Source: CBIHON01 sp966211965
Lineage (GTDB): Bacteria; Pseudomonadota; Gammaproteobacteria; Burkholderiales; Burkholderiaceae_D
DNA: 64,000 nt
Reading direction: 5' to 3'
NCBI GenBank assembly: GCA_966211965.1
Contig: CBIHON010000007.1
Span: 62,001 to 126,000 of the forward strand
A model generated the notes under the pieces. The model was not told the DNA's origin, did no database searches, and was given only the letters and a program-made list of their open reading frames with translations. The position numbers and the translations under genes are program-made. Positions 7,984-17,024 of the stretch are shown piece by piece; positions within the stretch are counted from its first letter, which is position 1; each line of letters starts with the position of its first letter.

Positions 7984-9732
7984 TCAAGGCTTCGACACCG
8001 CACACATCACAACCCCCTCCCCCAGCCAGCCTTGTGCAAGCATCCGGTTATAAACCGAACTCAAACTGGTCAGCCGATGATTCGAATCCTCCCGCTTGCC
8101 AGCGACCGTTTCGCCCGCATGGCCGTTGTAGAGGCGGTAAATCGGGAACGGTGCTTCTGCGGGGCAGACGCCGCTTACCGGACTATGCGCAGCGAAAGCA
8201 ACTTCTTCAAAGTTCCAGCGCGGTGACGATGGCGCCGTTGCAGCCTGAATGTCTTTCAGCGCGCCGCACTCGCCTGCATCCGCGGTATAAAAGTGGCTGT
8301 TCGGCCCCGGGTCCGGCGAGCCGTAAAAACGGCAGACCGATGACACGCCATTCAAGAGCACAGCACGATCGAGCGCAAAAAAATCGTCCCCGGTTGCGAC
8401 GAAGCCGCTGGCCGGCGTCAAGGATGCGGCTTCCGCCGCATTCGCGGTGCGGAAGTAGTGCTTCAACCCGGCATGATAAAAATCATAGACGCGCGTGATA
8501 CTCGGGACGCCTTGGTTGAAGTAGAACGGGACGGATTTTGTCTTGCCCGCATAGCTGACTTCGTACGACCATTTGCCGGACGGCTGGGACGCCGGAATCG
8601 CCGCATGGACATACCAGTAAGCGCTGACGAAGTTGGCGCTCGACGTGCCGCTCGTCGTGTAATAGACCGAGCCGTCCGGCCGCTTCAAGCTGAGCACCAC
8701 CTGATCGTTCTTCTGAATGTCGCGCAGAAAAGAAACGAAGTAATGTGTCACGCCGGCCTGAGGATAATGATTGGGCTGCAGGTAGCCGCTGGCCGGTTCG
8801 CTGGCGGCGATATTGTTGTTGCAGGCTGTGCCGAGCGAGTCGCTGTTGGGTAGCGATGCGGTCGGTATCAATTCCATGATCTCCCGCAGGTAATACGGCT
8901 CCTGTGATTTCCAAAGCGATACCGGGGTGCTCGGGTTGCAACTGCCGAACCAGGGATCGATGACGGCGTTGGCGGCATTGCGCACTTCGAAATGCAGATG
9001 CGGGCCGGTGGAAAATCCGGCGCTGCCGACGACGGCCAGATATTCACCTTCCGCCACCTTGTCGCCGATATTTTTGGGTGTGGCCGACCCGGTCTTGATG
9101 TGGAAATACATGCCCAGAGAACCGTCGGCGTGCCGGACCGAGATGACGTTGTTTTTGAGCGTGGTGCTGGCCAACAGGGTCGTCAGGTCGCCGCAGGAAC
9201 GATCCGGCTGGGTGTCATCCTTGGCGACGATGGTGCCTGCCGCCGCCGCGACCACGATGACTTGCTCGGTATCCTGTTTGTAGAACGAGCGCGGACCGAG
9301 CGAAATGTCGGTGCCGGTATGCCCTTTCCCGGGCGTGGCCGTATCGTAGGTGCGCGTGCCGCAATTGAAATCGCGGACCGAATTGGCGGCCGGATCTTGA
9401 TCGATGTAATTACTGATCAGATGGTCAAAAAATTCCGGTCGGCCGGGCGCCGAGCGCGTCGGCCATGCAAAGCGGACTTGCACGTCGGCTTTCGCGTCCT
9501 CCATTTTGTCCTGCGCCTTCAGCATCAGGATATTGGACTGGATAGTGTCCAACAAGGCCTTGGTGGCTTCTTCGGAAATGTGTTCTTGCGGCTGGTCGAT
9601 GGTACCCCAGCCGCCGCCGGGGAAGCTGCCTAATTGTCGCATCTGCGCCGGGGCGGCGGCGCTTGCTGCCAGCAATAGCAAGGCGGTGCATGTTTTTGAA
9701 ATGATTGAATGCTTCAGGTAGGAACTGTTCAT
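7984..9732 (-). CDS. Secreted M23 (LytM-like) metallopeptidase with DUF5648 tail
   Basis: About 582 residues from ATG 9732. Residues 1-30 are a signal peptide (ALLLLAASAAAPAQ). The peptidase M23 domain follows in the first half: zinc ligands in GHTGTDISLGP and the STGPHLHFEVRN motif are intact. The middle is an Ig-like module, and the C-terminal 170 residues (VYDFYHAGLKHYFRTANAAE, SPDPGPNSHFYTADAGEC, IYRLYNGH) show the repeated HYF/HFYT pattern of DUF5648. It probably cuts peptidoglycan cross-links or proteins outside the inner membrane. The longer in-frame upstream extension lacks signal-peptide character. Confidence 0.85.
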   Translation of the reverse strand: MNSSYLKHSIISKTCTALLLLAASAAAPAQMRQLGSFPGGGWGTIDQPQEHISEEATKALLDTIQSNILMLKAQDKMEDAKADVQVRFAWPTRSAPGRPEFFDHLISNYIDQDPAANSVRDFNCGTRTYDTATPGKGHTGTDISLGPRSFYKQDTEQVIVVAAAAGTIVAKDDTQPDRSCGDLTTLLASTTLKNNVISVRHADGSLGMYFHIKTGSATPKNIGDKVAEGEYLAVVGSAGFSTGPHLHFEVRNAANAVIDPWFGSCNPSTPVSLWKSQEPYYLREIMELIPTASLPNSDSLGTACNNNIAASEPASGYLQPNHYPQAGVTHYFVSFLRDIQKNDQVVLSLKRPDGSVYYTTSGTSSANFVSAYWYVHAAIPASQPSGKWSYEVSYAGKTKSVPFYFNQGVPSITRVYDFYHAGLKHYFRTANAAEAASLTPASGFVATGDDFFALDRAVLLNGVSSVCRFYGSPDPGPNSHFYTADAGECGALKDIQAATAPSSPRWNFEEVAFAAHSPVSGVCPAEAPFPIYRLYNGHAGETVAGKREDSNHRLTSLSSVYNRMLAQGWLGEGVVMCAVSKP

Positions 9733-10023
9733 TTTGTTCTTTTGTATGTGGCGCCCGGGAGGCGAGATTGGTGCCCAAAATTCAGACACAGATTCACAGA
9801 TCAACAGGAGCAGCGAGAAAAAGCGCGGCTCTCCACGTGCTCCTGTCAAGGCGGCGCCAAGTATACCTCCTGACTGTCAATAGGGAATCCGGAGAAACTT
9901 GCGAAGCAGGTGGCAAACGATGCCGCCGCCTCGCTTCGCTTGGGATTCATACAAAAGAAGTCTCTTTGGGGAAGGATGCCGGTCTGCTGCAGGATGCCAC
10001 GTTCTTCTCACGCCATCTTCCTA

Positions 10024-10075
10024 GAGCCTGTTATGAACTCAAACAGGGGTGGCTGCTTGAGTTCATAACAGGCTC
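10024..10075. mobile_element. 52-bp MITE-like hairpin sharing ends with the IS5-family element
   Basis: The outer bases GAGCCTGTTATGAACT are identical to the terminal inverted repeat of the IS at 34230-35092, and the element is nearly palindromic through a short loop. A second copy at 58951-59002 differs at only two positions. It is flanked by CTA/TA. It has no coding capacity, so it would depend on the transposase in trans. It could also act as a bidirectional terminator. Confidence 0.65.
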
Positions 10076-10219
10076 TAGCCGTAAGTCTGGTTTCGCCGAC
10101 TTCCTTTTACATCGGCAGCATCATGCCGCTTCCCGCGCCTTTCGATCTCCGATTTCATCAAGGTGAAATAATCGCCGCGTAGCATTCTGCCAATGTCGAA
10201 ACCGCAGGTTAGAAGCAAT

Positions 10220-10265
10220 CCCGGCAGGGAGCGCCTGGATTGCTGTCCAGGCGCTCCCTGCCGGG
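10220..10265. repeat. Perfect 20-bp hairpin upstream of desaturase
   Basis: Arms CCCGGCAGGGAGCGCCTGGA (10220-10239) and its exact reverse complement (10246-10265) enclose the loop TTGCTG. It ends 49 bp before the desaturase start and probably lies in the leader. With no T run it is not a simple terminator. It could be a regulatory RNA structure, or the ends of a tiny mobile element. Confidence 0.55.
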
Positions 10266-10314
10266 ACAGGTTCTAAATCCTCGCGGCTTTCAATTGATTC
10301 GTAAAGAAGGCAAT

Positions 10315-11283
10315 ATGCACGATACTGATTCATCACAAGCAGCAACAGCGATACGCGTCGCATTGGATCGAGATGTTTTGAAACAGATGGCGGCTCCTGC
10401 ACCGGCACGCCTGGTATTGCAGGTCGCCGCGGAGTGGGTGGCCCTCCTGGCTGCCGCCTCGCTGGCAATCCATTGCTCCCATCCGCTGGTCAGCGCGTTA
10501 TCGGTTTTCCTGATCGCGACGCGCCAGCATGCACTGCTGACCCTGATGCATGAATTCTCGCATTATCAATTCAGCCGGCGGCATCAGTCCCTCAATGATT
10601 TTCTGGGCGATGTCTTCACCGCGCTTCCATTCTTTATCACGGTCCATGGCTTTCGCCGCAATCACCTGGCTCACCATCGCCATACGTGCACCGAGCTGGA
10701 CCCGAACTGGGCAGCGATGGCACGGCGGCCGCAATACGCGTTTCCAAAGACGAAGCGGCAATTCTTGATTGAGATCCTGAAGCACGCGGGCGGCTTGTAC
10801 AGCCTGGCCGAATTGAAGCGATACACGGTCGACGCAGGCATGGCTGTTGATCTGCCGGCCGGCGTACGCGCCCTGCGCGCCGTGTTTTTCATATCGGTCC
10901 TTGCGCTGACCGCCGCCCTGCATGCCTGGGCCGAACTCCTTCTGTATTGGTTATTGCCGCTGTCAACTGTGCTGATGGCGATCTTGTACATCCGCGACGT
11001 CGGCGAACATGCGGGCATGGCGCGATCCGGCATCCTGCATTCAAGAACCGTGCTCTGCACTTGGTGGGAACGGTTTCTGATCGGTCAGAACAATGTCGGC
11101 TACCACGCGGAACATCATCTCTTTCCATCGGTGCCGCATTGCCGCCTGCGGCAACTACATCGCCATCTTATGAACCATTCGCAGTACCGCAGCCATGCTC
11201 TCATCACCCGCGGTTATCTATCCGCCTTGGTCGATGAAGTGACCACACCTGCCCCGAACCCGCAGATCACATCGCACGGATAA
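10315..11283 (+). CDS. Membrane fatty acid desaturase
   Basis: About 322 residues. The three histidine clusters that hold the di-iron centre are present in order: HEFSH, HLAHH and HAEHH. Hydrophobic pairs around 45-85 and 180-230 form the membrane helices. The class uses oxygen and electrons to place double bonds in membrane acyl chains. The ATG at 10315 has AAGAAGG at a good distance; the longer frame begins inside the upstream hairpin and is rejected. A GNAT-like gene follows 58 bp later on the same strand. Confidence 0.88.
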   Translation: MHDTDSSQAATAIRVALDRDVLKQMAAPAPARLVLQVAAEWVALLAAASLAIHCSHPLVSALSVFLIATRQHALLTLMHEFSHYQFSRRHQSLNDFLGDVFTALPFFITVHGFRRNHLAHHRHTCTELDPNWAAMARRPQYAFPKTKRQFLIEILKHAGGLYSLAELKRYTVDAGMAVDLPAGVRALRAVFFISVLALTAALHAWAELLLYWLLPLSTVLMAILYIRDVGEHAGMARSGILHSRTVLCTWWERFLIGQNNVGYHAEHHLFPSVPHCRLRQLHRHLMNHSQYRSHALITRGYLSALVDEVTTPAPNPQITSHG

Positions 11284-11341
11284 ACCGCGCTACCGGTTGC
11301 CCGGCAATCCGGTCATCGACAGATCTTTCCTCTCTCACCTT

Positions 11342-12025
11342 ATGGCTGCCTTTCGCGCCCGCTTTCTCACGCCGGACGATCTTGCGTCGCTGATCGTTCT
11401 TGAACAATCAAAATGGGAGCCGGATCAAGCGGCCGGCCCGGATACGCTGCTGCAGCGTATCCTGACGTATCCCGCACTATCGGTCGGCGCGTTCTGCACA
11501 CGCTCCGGCCAGGCACATGCGTCCTTGTTCATGAAACCTATCCACCCCGGCGTGTTCGCCATGCCGACCAGATGGATTGACGCCGCAAACTGCGGAGGTG
11601 ATGCACCCTGTTCTACAAACTCGCTGTTTGGCATCAGTTTGAGCAGCCGCAGCGGGGAAGCAGTCAACGCCTTGTTCAAATTCTTTTTTCCACACGCGCT
11701 GAAGGACGGCTGGCGTGATATCTATATCGGCTCACCGATCCCCGGCTTCAAAAAGGCGTGTCAGCGCCCCCCCTCGCTCAGCGCGCAGCAGTACGCAAAC
11801 GCCACAAGCAAACGCCGCCCACATGAACCGCTCGATCCACAGTTGCGCTATTACTTCCGCAAAGGGTTCAGGCAAATCATCTCCGTCCAGGAAAATTATT
11901 TTCCGCATGCAGATTCACTGGACCATGGCGTGATCCTGCGCGGCGTCATCCCGCTGTCCGGAGCGAGGCGGTTGTGGCGGATTATCCCGTTAAGATTATT
12001 GAAAACTCTTTCTGTGGTGCTGTGA
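11342..12025 (+). CDS. GNAT-like acyltransferase, function unknown
   Basis: About 227 residues. The N-terminus FRARFLTPDDLASLIVLEQS looks like a GNAT beta1-alpha1 start. The C-terminal RYYFRKGFRQIISVQENYF resembles the Y..xGF motif and beta strand that close a GNAT fold. The central acetyl-CoA loop (Q/RxxGxG/A) is weak, replaced by LFGISLSSRSGEAVNALFKF. ATG 11342 lacks a strong ribosome binding site; TTG 11297 in frame is the alternative. Its close position after the desaturase suggests a shared role in lipid modification, which is inference. Confidence 0.55.
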   Translation: MAAFRARFLTPDDLASLIVLEQSKWEPDQAAGPDTLLQRILTYPALSVGAFCTRSGQAHASLFMKPIHPGVFAMPTRWIDAANCGGDAPCSTNSLFGISLSSRSGEAVNALFKFFFPHALKDGWRDIYIGSPIPGFKKACQRPPSLSAQQYANATSKRRPHEPLDPQLRYYFRKGFRQIISVQENYFPHADSLDHGVILRGVIPLSGARRLWRIIPLRLLKTLSVVL

Positions 12026-12079
12026 GCGCCATGTTCCGTTTGGTGCGCGTTGCATATTGAGGCGACAACTTCCGGAGGA

Positions 12080-12901
12080 CTACTCTCTTTGCGTACTGCA
12101 TGCCTGTATGGCATCGATAAGATGAAGATACCAGTATGAATCCGTCGCGCCTTCGTCGGCAACCGAGTTTTTTATCTTGTTAAGGCATTCCAATAGCTGT
12201 GGACTGGCGATCAATTCCGATGCCATCAGCTCGAAGACCCGGCAGTTGGCATCAAGCAGCTCATGCAAGACCGGGACGATTCGTTCGTCCTTGCGGCGCG
12301 CCAGGCCGACCAGTGCCTCGCCTCTGACGTCTTCACTTTGGTCCTGCAAATTTGTCCATAGCATTGCACGAATCTCGGGACTGTCCGCTTCATGCATCGT
12401 GCCTATACTAAAAGTAGCCCAGTTGCGGACCTCGTCGACGGAATCTGTCGCGAGACGCAAGAGCGTTTCAATTGACTCAGGCTCGGAATAGCGACCCAAT
12501 GCGACGGCAACCTGAAAGCGTATCTGTTGATTGCTGTGCGTGGCAAACTTGATCATTACCGGCAAGGCAAGAGGATGCGGTCTATGGCCCAATCCTGAAA
12601 TAGCCGCACATATGACTTCCTCACGCCTGTCTTGCAGGCCGCTCAATAACATCGCTTGCGTTTCCTCTAACGCATATTCAATGCTTCTGACCTGCGCCCT
12701 CTTCTGGCGCTTGCAGAGCTGCGAGGCGATATATAAACCCAGCGCGCGCTTTCGCCAATTCCGGCTCTTTGCAAATCCATGTGCGATTGCAAGAGATTCA
12801 GGAGAGCCGCGCACCTGGAGTTTGGCGATTGCCTCCCAGCTCCGATCACTGCCCCAATTTTGAAGGGCGATTCCAGTAAGGCTTTTAAGGCTAAGCTCCA
12901 T
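12080..12901 (-). CDS. HEAT-repeat protein
   Basis: About 273 residues made of paired helices in HEAT/PBS-lyase-like register: DRREEVICAAISGLGH, SNQQIRFQVAVALGRYSEPE, DSVDEVRNWATFSIGTMHEA, QSEDVRGEALVGLARRKDER. Such solenoids bind other proteins. The start is not settled: ATG 12901 (MELSLKS) is chosen, with in-frame ATG 12940 and GTG 12949 upstream. The gene is convergent with the GNAT-like gene and stands alone. Confidence 0.75.
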   Translation of the reverse strand: MELSLKSLTGIALQNWGSDRSWEAIAKLQVRGSPESLAIAHGFAKSRNWRKRALGLYIASQLCKRQKRAQVRSIEYALEETQAMLLSGLQDRREEVICAAISGLGHRPHPLALPVMIKFATHSNQQIRFQVAVALGRYSEPESIETLLRLATDSVDEVRNWATFSIGTMHEADSPEIRAMLWTNLQDQSEDVRGEALVGLARRKDERIVPVLHELLDANCRVFELMASELIASPQLLECLNKIKNSVADEGATDSYWYLHLIDAIQACSTQRE

Positions 12902-13054
12902 AGGGCCACCGGCTTTTAATTTTGCTTTTCTGAGTGACATGGGACACACGTTGACCGGCAGACAAAAGGGCGATCAGAAAAATGCAGAAGACGAACCGGC
13001 CGGCATGGGAAAGCGGTTCCTCGCAGACTCTATGCATTGCTCGTGCCGCCTATC

Positions 13055-14020
13055 TCACAGCCACCCTGTCTTCTTGAATCGGTAATACAAATAAGCGCAC
13101 ACCGAGCACATCACGAACAGCGCTGCCGGATAGCCGTACTGCCACTCCAGTTCCGGCATCTTCTTGAAGTTCATGCCCCAGATGCCGGCAAACGCGGTCG
13201 CAATCGCGAAGATCGCGGCCCAGGCAGCGAGCCGTTTGTTGACCTCGCTCTCGTCGATCGCGACCATTGACAGGTTGACCTGGATCGCGGTGCTGATGGT
13301 ATCGCGGATGGTATCGATCGAGGTATTGATCCGGTATAAATGGTCGTACACGTCACGAAAATATTCTTGCGTATTGGCGCATAGCGGCGGCACCCGTCCT
13401 CCGTGCAGCTTGGCGATCGCTTCCATCAACGGCGAGACTGCATGCTTGAGCACCATCACCTTGCGCTTGAGCTGGTACAGCCGTTCGATATTGGCGCGCT
13501 GCGATCCCTTTGTGAAGATATGTTCCTCGATCGTTTCGAGTTCCAATTCCAAAGCCTCGACCACCGGGAAATAGCGGTCCACCACCGCATCCACCAGTGC
13601 ATACAGCACGAAAGCCGAACCCTGCTTCAGCAAGTGCGGTTCATGCTCACAGCGGGCGCGTACACCGAGAAAACCTTGCTGGCAGCGGTTGCGCGCGGAC
13701 AGTACATAGTTCCCGCCGACGAATACATCGAGTTCACCGATCTGCAATTCGTCGTTCGACATTTCCACTGTGTGGACCACGACGAAGAGCGAGTCGCCGT
13801 ACTCTTCGATCTTGGGCCGCTGATGCCCTCTGCGCGCATCCTCGACCGCCAGTTCGTGCAAGCCGAATTCGTGCTGCATCTGCTCCAGTTCGGCCGGCTC
13901 GGCTTCTCTCAGCGCGACCCAGACGAAGCAGTCCGGCTGCTCGACATAATCGCTGATTTCCTCGATCGAGATATCGCGCAGCTTGTGGCCGTCCTGGTAG
14001 GCGACGCAATTGATGAGCAT
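13055..14020 (-). CDS. corA: CorA-family magnesium/cobalt transporter
   Basis: About 321 residues. The long cytosolic funnel (residues 1-255) is followed by two membrane helices at the C-terminus. The signature GMNF lies at the end of the first (AIATAFAGIWGMNFKKMPEL), and the periplasmic loop MPELEWQYGYP then leads into the second helix and a basic tail (YYRFKKTGWL). It forms a pentameric channel for Mg2+ in the inner membrane. CGGAGG precedes the ATG. The related ZntB proteins also carry GMN, so metal preference is not proven. Confidence 0.92.
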   Translation of the reverse strand: MLINCVAYQDGHKLRDISIEEISDYVEQPDCFVWVALREAEPAELEQMQHEFGLHELAVEDARRGHQRPKIEEYGDSLFVVVHTVEMSNDELQIGELDVFVGGNYVLSARNRCQQGFLGVRARCEHEPHLLKQGSAFVLYALVDAVVDRYFPVVEALELELETIEEHIFTKGSQRANIERLYQLKRKVMVLKHAVSPLMEAIAKLHGGRVPPLCANTQEYFRDVYDHLYRINTSIDTIRDTISTAIQVNLSMVAIDESEVNKRLAAWAAIFAIATAFAGIWGMNFKKMPELEWQYGYPAALFVMCSVCAYLYYRFKKTGWL

Positions 14021-14091
14021 GGAAAAAACCTCCGGAAATTGAGACAGCTAATTTGAAACGGATAATCGCTTTTAAGAGCCCCTAGAACCTG

Positions 14092-14114
14092 TTATGAACT
14101 CAAACAGGCTCTAA
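14092..14114. repeat. Decayed IS-related hairpin remnant
   Basis: The segment GAACCTGTTATGAACTCAAA followed by CAGG matches the left half of the 52-bp hairpins at 10024 and 58951. The distal half is missing apart from a final CAGGCTC. It directly abuts another inverted-repeat element at 14111. Confidence 0.4.
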
Positions 14115-14199
14115 ATAAATGCCGCCGGCCGGGCGCGCCGACGCAGACAGTACGAAGGTACGACAAGGAGAAGCAATAACGCCAGCGGCATTTATATAG
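14111..14199. repeat. 89-bp inverted-repeat element
   Basis: Ends 14111-14129 and 14181-14199 are reverse complements at 17 of 19 positions (CTAAATAAATGCCGCCGGC). The core contains GTAC-N4-GTAC, as does the core of the element at 29100. No ORF. It lies upstream of corA and downstream of the acyltransferase gene, so the transcript end or promoter is affected. It resembles a non-autonomous element. Confidence 0.5.
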
Positions 14200-14238
14200 A
14201 AGCTCCAAGGCGTGCAATTATGCCGGATATTGCATCGC

Positions 14239-15534
14239 TTATTTTTTAAACGGATTGCGCTCCGGCGCTTCTTCGTGCGGAATCACGCGCAGCAAGTTGC
14301 GCACGAATACATTCATCACGGGTTGACGATGCCGCATCCAGACCGTGATCGGCTGCGCTTGCGCGCCCAGCCTGGCCTTTGGTTCGAGCGCGGTCCGGCC
14401 TAGCGACAACTGGCTGCAGCCGAGCTGCATCGCGTCGGCGATCGATGCGTGCAGCAGGCGCAGGTACAAGGGCAGCGTTTCGCCGGCATGGCGGTCGAAG
14501 CCGATGTGATAGCCGTAGGCCATCGCGCCGTCCTTGAGCGTGATGATGAAACCAAGAAGGTCGTTTATATCGTCTTTGCGGCGGATGATGCTGCATAGCA
14601 GGTTGCCGCCGGCGGCCTGTTCGAGCGCGGCGAAATAGCTTGCCGGCAGAGTGAACAGTCTCAAGGATGCCTTCTCGTGCACTTGCATATACAGCGCATG
14701 CAAGCGTTCGCCGTATTGTTCCAGGTCCGCGATATGCTCGACGACGCAGCCGGCCGCCTCGATCGGCTTCAGGATCTGCTGGCGTACAGAACTGCGATAT
14801 TTCGATGCCAGGCTGGCCAGGTAGCCATCATAATTTTTCCATTCCGGTGCGATATCGAGCACCATGTTCGGTTCGGTTTCGAGGGAACGATAGGATAGCT
14901 TGGACAGTACTTCGATGTGCGGCGCCTCGCTCGGGATGATGTCCTTGATGAGGATGAAGTCAGTCTGGCCGGACAGTTTCTCGGCGCGGCGTATGCGATA
15001 GATCGCCTCGGCGACTGCCGGCCACAACGCCGCTTTGTCGACGCCTTCGGCAAAGGCGACACCGTGGAAACCATAGCTCAGCAAATTGCCGCACACCAGG
15101 ATGCGTTCGCGCAATCCTTCGCTCAGGCCATTTGCCGCCGGCGCGAGCGCGTTGCGGATCAGGGCCAGCGGATTCTTGGCTTTTACCACTTCCACCACTT
15201 CCTTTTTCTTGCCGAGTTTGCTGCCGGAAACGCTCGCGATTTGCAGATAGACGGCAGCCACAGGTTGCTCGTCTTCAAATATCAATACGTAGCGCGGCAC
15301 AATATTTTCCGGGCCATCCTGCTCCAGCATGTACAGGTAGTCGCGGCCGAGAAAGAAAGTGGACTGCCCGACCACCTGATCCCACTGGACGCCATTCAGC
15401 AAGGCAATACCATCGGCGATGACGAACTTGAGGCCGCTGGGACGGCGCAACGCCTTTCTCAATTTTTGCGCCTTGATGAGATTGGCCGCCTTGGTAATCG
15501 CGCGCTTTGCCTTGTCTTGAGCAGTAAGAGTCAT
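14239..15534 (-). CDS. FemAB-like GNAT acyltransferase
   Basis: About 431 residues. The C-terminal half matches the peptidogalycan/FemAB type GNAT (Acetyltransf_6) family: LASLASKYRSSVRQQILKPI, the helix LEQYGERLHALYMQVHEKAS, the strand-loop GFIITLKDGAMAYGYHIGFD and LPLYLRLLHASIADAMQLGC. The N-terminal half (LLNGVQWDQVV, FFLGRDYLYMLEQ) is a degenerate second GNAT domain. Members are linked to transfer of amino-acyl or acyl groups to cell-envelope molecules. It is a monocistronic gene whose start lacks a strong GGAG. Confidence 0.7.
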   Translation of the reverse strand: MTLTAQDKAKRAITKAANLIKAQKLRKALRRPSGLKFVIADGIALLNGVQWDQVVGQSTFFLGRDYLYMLEQDGPENIVPRYVLIFEDEQPVAAVYLQIASVSGSKLGKKKEVVEVVKAKNPLALIRNALAPAANGLSEGLRERILVCGNLLSYGFHGVAFAEGVDKAALWPAVAEAIYRIRRAEKLSGQTDFILIKDIIPSEAPHIEVLSKLSYRSLETEPNMVLDIAPEWKNYDGYLASLASKYRSSVRQQILKPIEAAGCVVEHIADLEQYGERLHALYMQVHEKASLRLFTLPASYFAALEQAAGGNLLCSIIRRKDDINDLLGFIITLKDGAMAYGYHIGFDRHAGETLPLYLRLLHASIADAMQLGCSQLSLGRTALEPKARLGAQAQPITVWMRHRQPVMNVFVRNLLRVIPHEEAPERNPFKK

Positions 15535-15818
15535 TTAGTTGACTTGACGGTTGAAGAGCGACCAACATAGGCGAAGGCAATGAGGCTGTCAATCGACTTT
15601 CTTCCCGAGGAGAAAAATGCGAGAGGGTACTTGCCCCCCCTCCCGGAAGATATTCACCTTATCAGGCGCAGGGATGAAACTTTATGCGGGCGGGTGGTTC
15701 GAACTTGCAACACGCCGCTTTGCGATCCACGCTCCATGCGTTCTCACACGTTCAAAGAGCCGGGTTTCCTCATCGCAAGCTCAAACCATTTTTGCCGTGA
15801 ATCTCATGGAGAAAACCG

Positions 15819-16220
15819 ATGGAAGACATGCTGAAAATCAATGGCACCAAGCAGGAAGACAAGTTCAAGCCCTTCGCCCCGCCGCAATCGTCCGCGCCGA
15901 CGAATGCCGCTCCCGAAGACAATCCAGTCGATAGCGCACCACAAGCCAGGGACGCCAGTACCGAAGCGGCGGAAGAGCATGTGGAGGTATTGCTCGACAA
16001 GAGCATCGAAGCGACCTTTCCTGCAAGCGACCCGATTGGTCCGCCCGCCACGGCCGCCCCTGCAGAAACACAACGCTGCCGCGATCCCCAGGAAGATCTA
16101 TTGGATGAGGCGATTGAACTGACCTTTCCCGCAAGCGATCCGATCGCGATTTCTGTGTATGCCGAGCTTGTTGCCGGCGCTGGGCCATCGGCGAAGATAC
16201 AGGAGCGCGCAGCTCAATAA
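15819..16220 (+). CDS. Small protein with duplicated FPASDPI motif
   Basis: About 133 residues. Two copies of a short motif are seen: LLDKSIEATFPASDPI (about residues 62-77) and LLDEAIELTFPASDPI (about 94-109). The motif occurs singly in many proteobacterial hypothetical proteins, with no agreed function. The rest is Pro/Ala/Glu-rich and probably disordered. GGAG precedes ATG 15819. The only sure call is the repeated motif. Confidence 0.65.
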   Translation: MEDMLKINGTKQEDKFKPFAPPQSSAPTNAAPEDNPVDSAPQARDASTEAAEEHVEVLLDKSIEATFPASDPIGPPATAAPAETQRCRDPQEDLLDEAIELTFPASDPIAISVYAELVAGAGPSAKIQERAAQ

Positions 16221-16236
16221 CGGTCTGCGGCAAGTT

Positions 16237-16263
16237 CCTGCCACGTCAGAAAAACGTGGCAGG
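16237..16263. terminator. Hairpin between convergent genes
   Basis: Arms CCTGCCACGT and ACGTGGCAGG (10 bp, perfect) enclose CAGAAAA. It sits 17 bp after the stop of the FPASDPI gene and before the convergent Cache-domain gene, as expected for a transcription stop, but no strong T run follows. Confidence 0.5.
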
Positions 16264-16374
16264 CCGACGCCGAATTCACCCGCTGGTGCCGTCATGGGCG
16301 CTCAGCAGTTCGCTCGGAAACTAAGCGAAAACTGCCAGGCTTTGGGGAGAAGTGGGATATCGGACTTGATGTGA

Positions 16375-16830
16375 TTATTTTGTGTAGACGCCGGCGCCGA
16401 TGATGAGTTCGCCTTGCTTTTTCACGTAAGTGACTTTAGGCTCGACTTTTCCGCTGTTGGGGTTCATCCATTTGTAGTCGACCCAGCCGCTGCCTTTTTC
16501 CTTGGCGACGGCGAGTATGTCCTTGCGAAAGAATTTGCCGTCGGCGTCGGGCTTGGCAACGTCGTTCTGCCCTACGAGGTCGGGACTGACCGGATGCGCC
16601 AGTGTTTTGCCATTCAGATCGTAGACGAAAACATAAAGCTCGCCCTGATGAAACGGTCCATCTTTCTTATTGACTTCAGTCACCAATTTGTTAGGGCCGT
16701 TTGTCTCTGCATAGGCTGCCGCCTTCTCTACGATTGCTTGCGCATCTTGCTTGGTGGGCGCTGCATAAGCCGTCACGGCAAATGCGCAGGACAATAGTAC
16801 AGGCACGGTCATTCGCAGGGTTTTTAGCAT
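16375..16830 (-). CDS. Secreted single-Cache-domain protein
   Basis: About 151 residues. A signal peptide (LRMTVPVLLSCAFAVTAYAA) precedes a complete single Cache domain: AIVEKAAAYAETNG, GELYVFVYDLNGKTLAHPVS, the VDYKWMNPNSGKVEPKVTYV block and the final GELIIGAGVYTK. Free-standing secreted Cache proteins bind small ligands in the periplasm; related modules are sensors of chemoreceptors and histidine kinases, but no signalling domain is attached here. AAGGA precedes ATG 16830; the upstream in-frame extension is rejected. Confidence 0.85.
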   Translation of the reverse strand: MLKTLRMTVPVLLSCAFAVTAYAAPTKQDAQAIVEKAAAYAETNGPNKLVTEVNKKDGPFHQGELYVFVYDLNGKTLAHPVSPDLVGQNDVAKPDADGKFFRKDILAVAKEKGSGWVDYKWMNPNSGKVEPKVTYVKKQGELIIGAGVYTK

Positions 16831-17024
16831 AACAATTCCTTCTATTAAGGTTGATGAAACGAAAAATCCTTCGCCGCGCGTACTGGTGTGTCTTGCAATG
16901 ATATGCACGAGACGGACGGCAAAGAGGCATCAGTATAAGTTTAAATAGACATAAAATAATAGAATTTTATCAACAATAAGTTATGAACTTATTGACAAAT
17001 AATTTGTCGCTTTCCCTTCTGCAA

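Larger units (their letters stand above)
9733..10314. other. Intergenic region with two hairpin elements
   Basis: This 582-bp gap between the divergent M23 peptidase and desaturase genes carries a 52-bp IS-related hairpin (10024-10075) and a 46-bp perfect hairpin (10220-10265), listed separately. Promoters for both genes should lie here. No gene is supported. Confidence 0.6.

Noticed and set aside
15694..15704. GGTTCGAAC resembling a tRNA T-arm
   Set aside because: No acceptor stem, anticodon arm or CCA could be placed around it.
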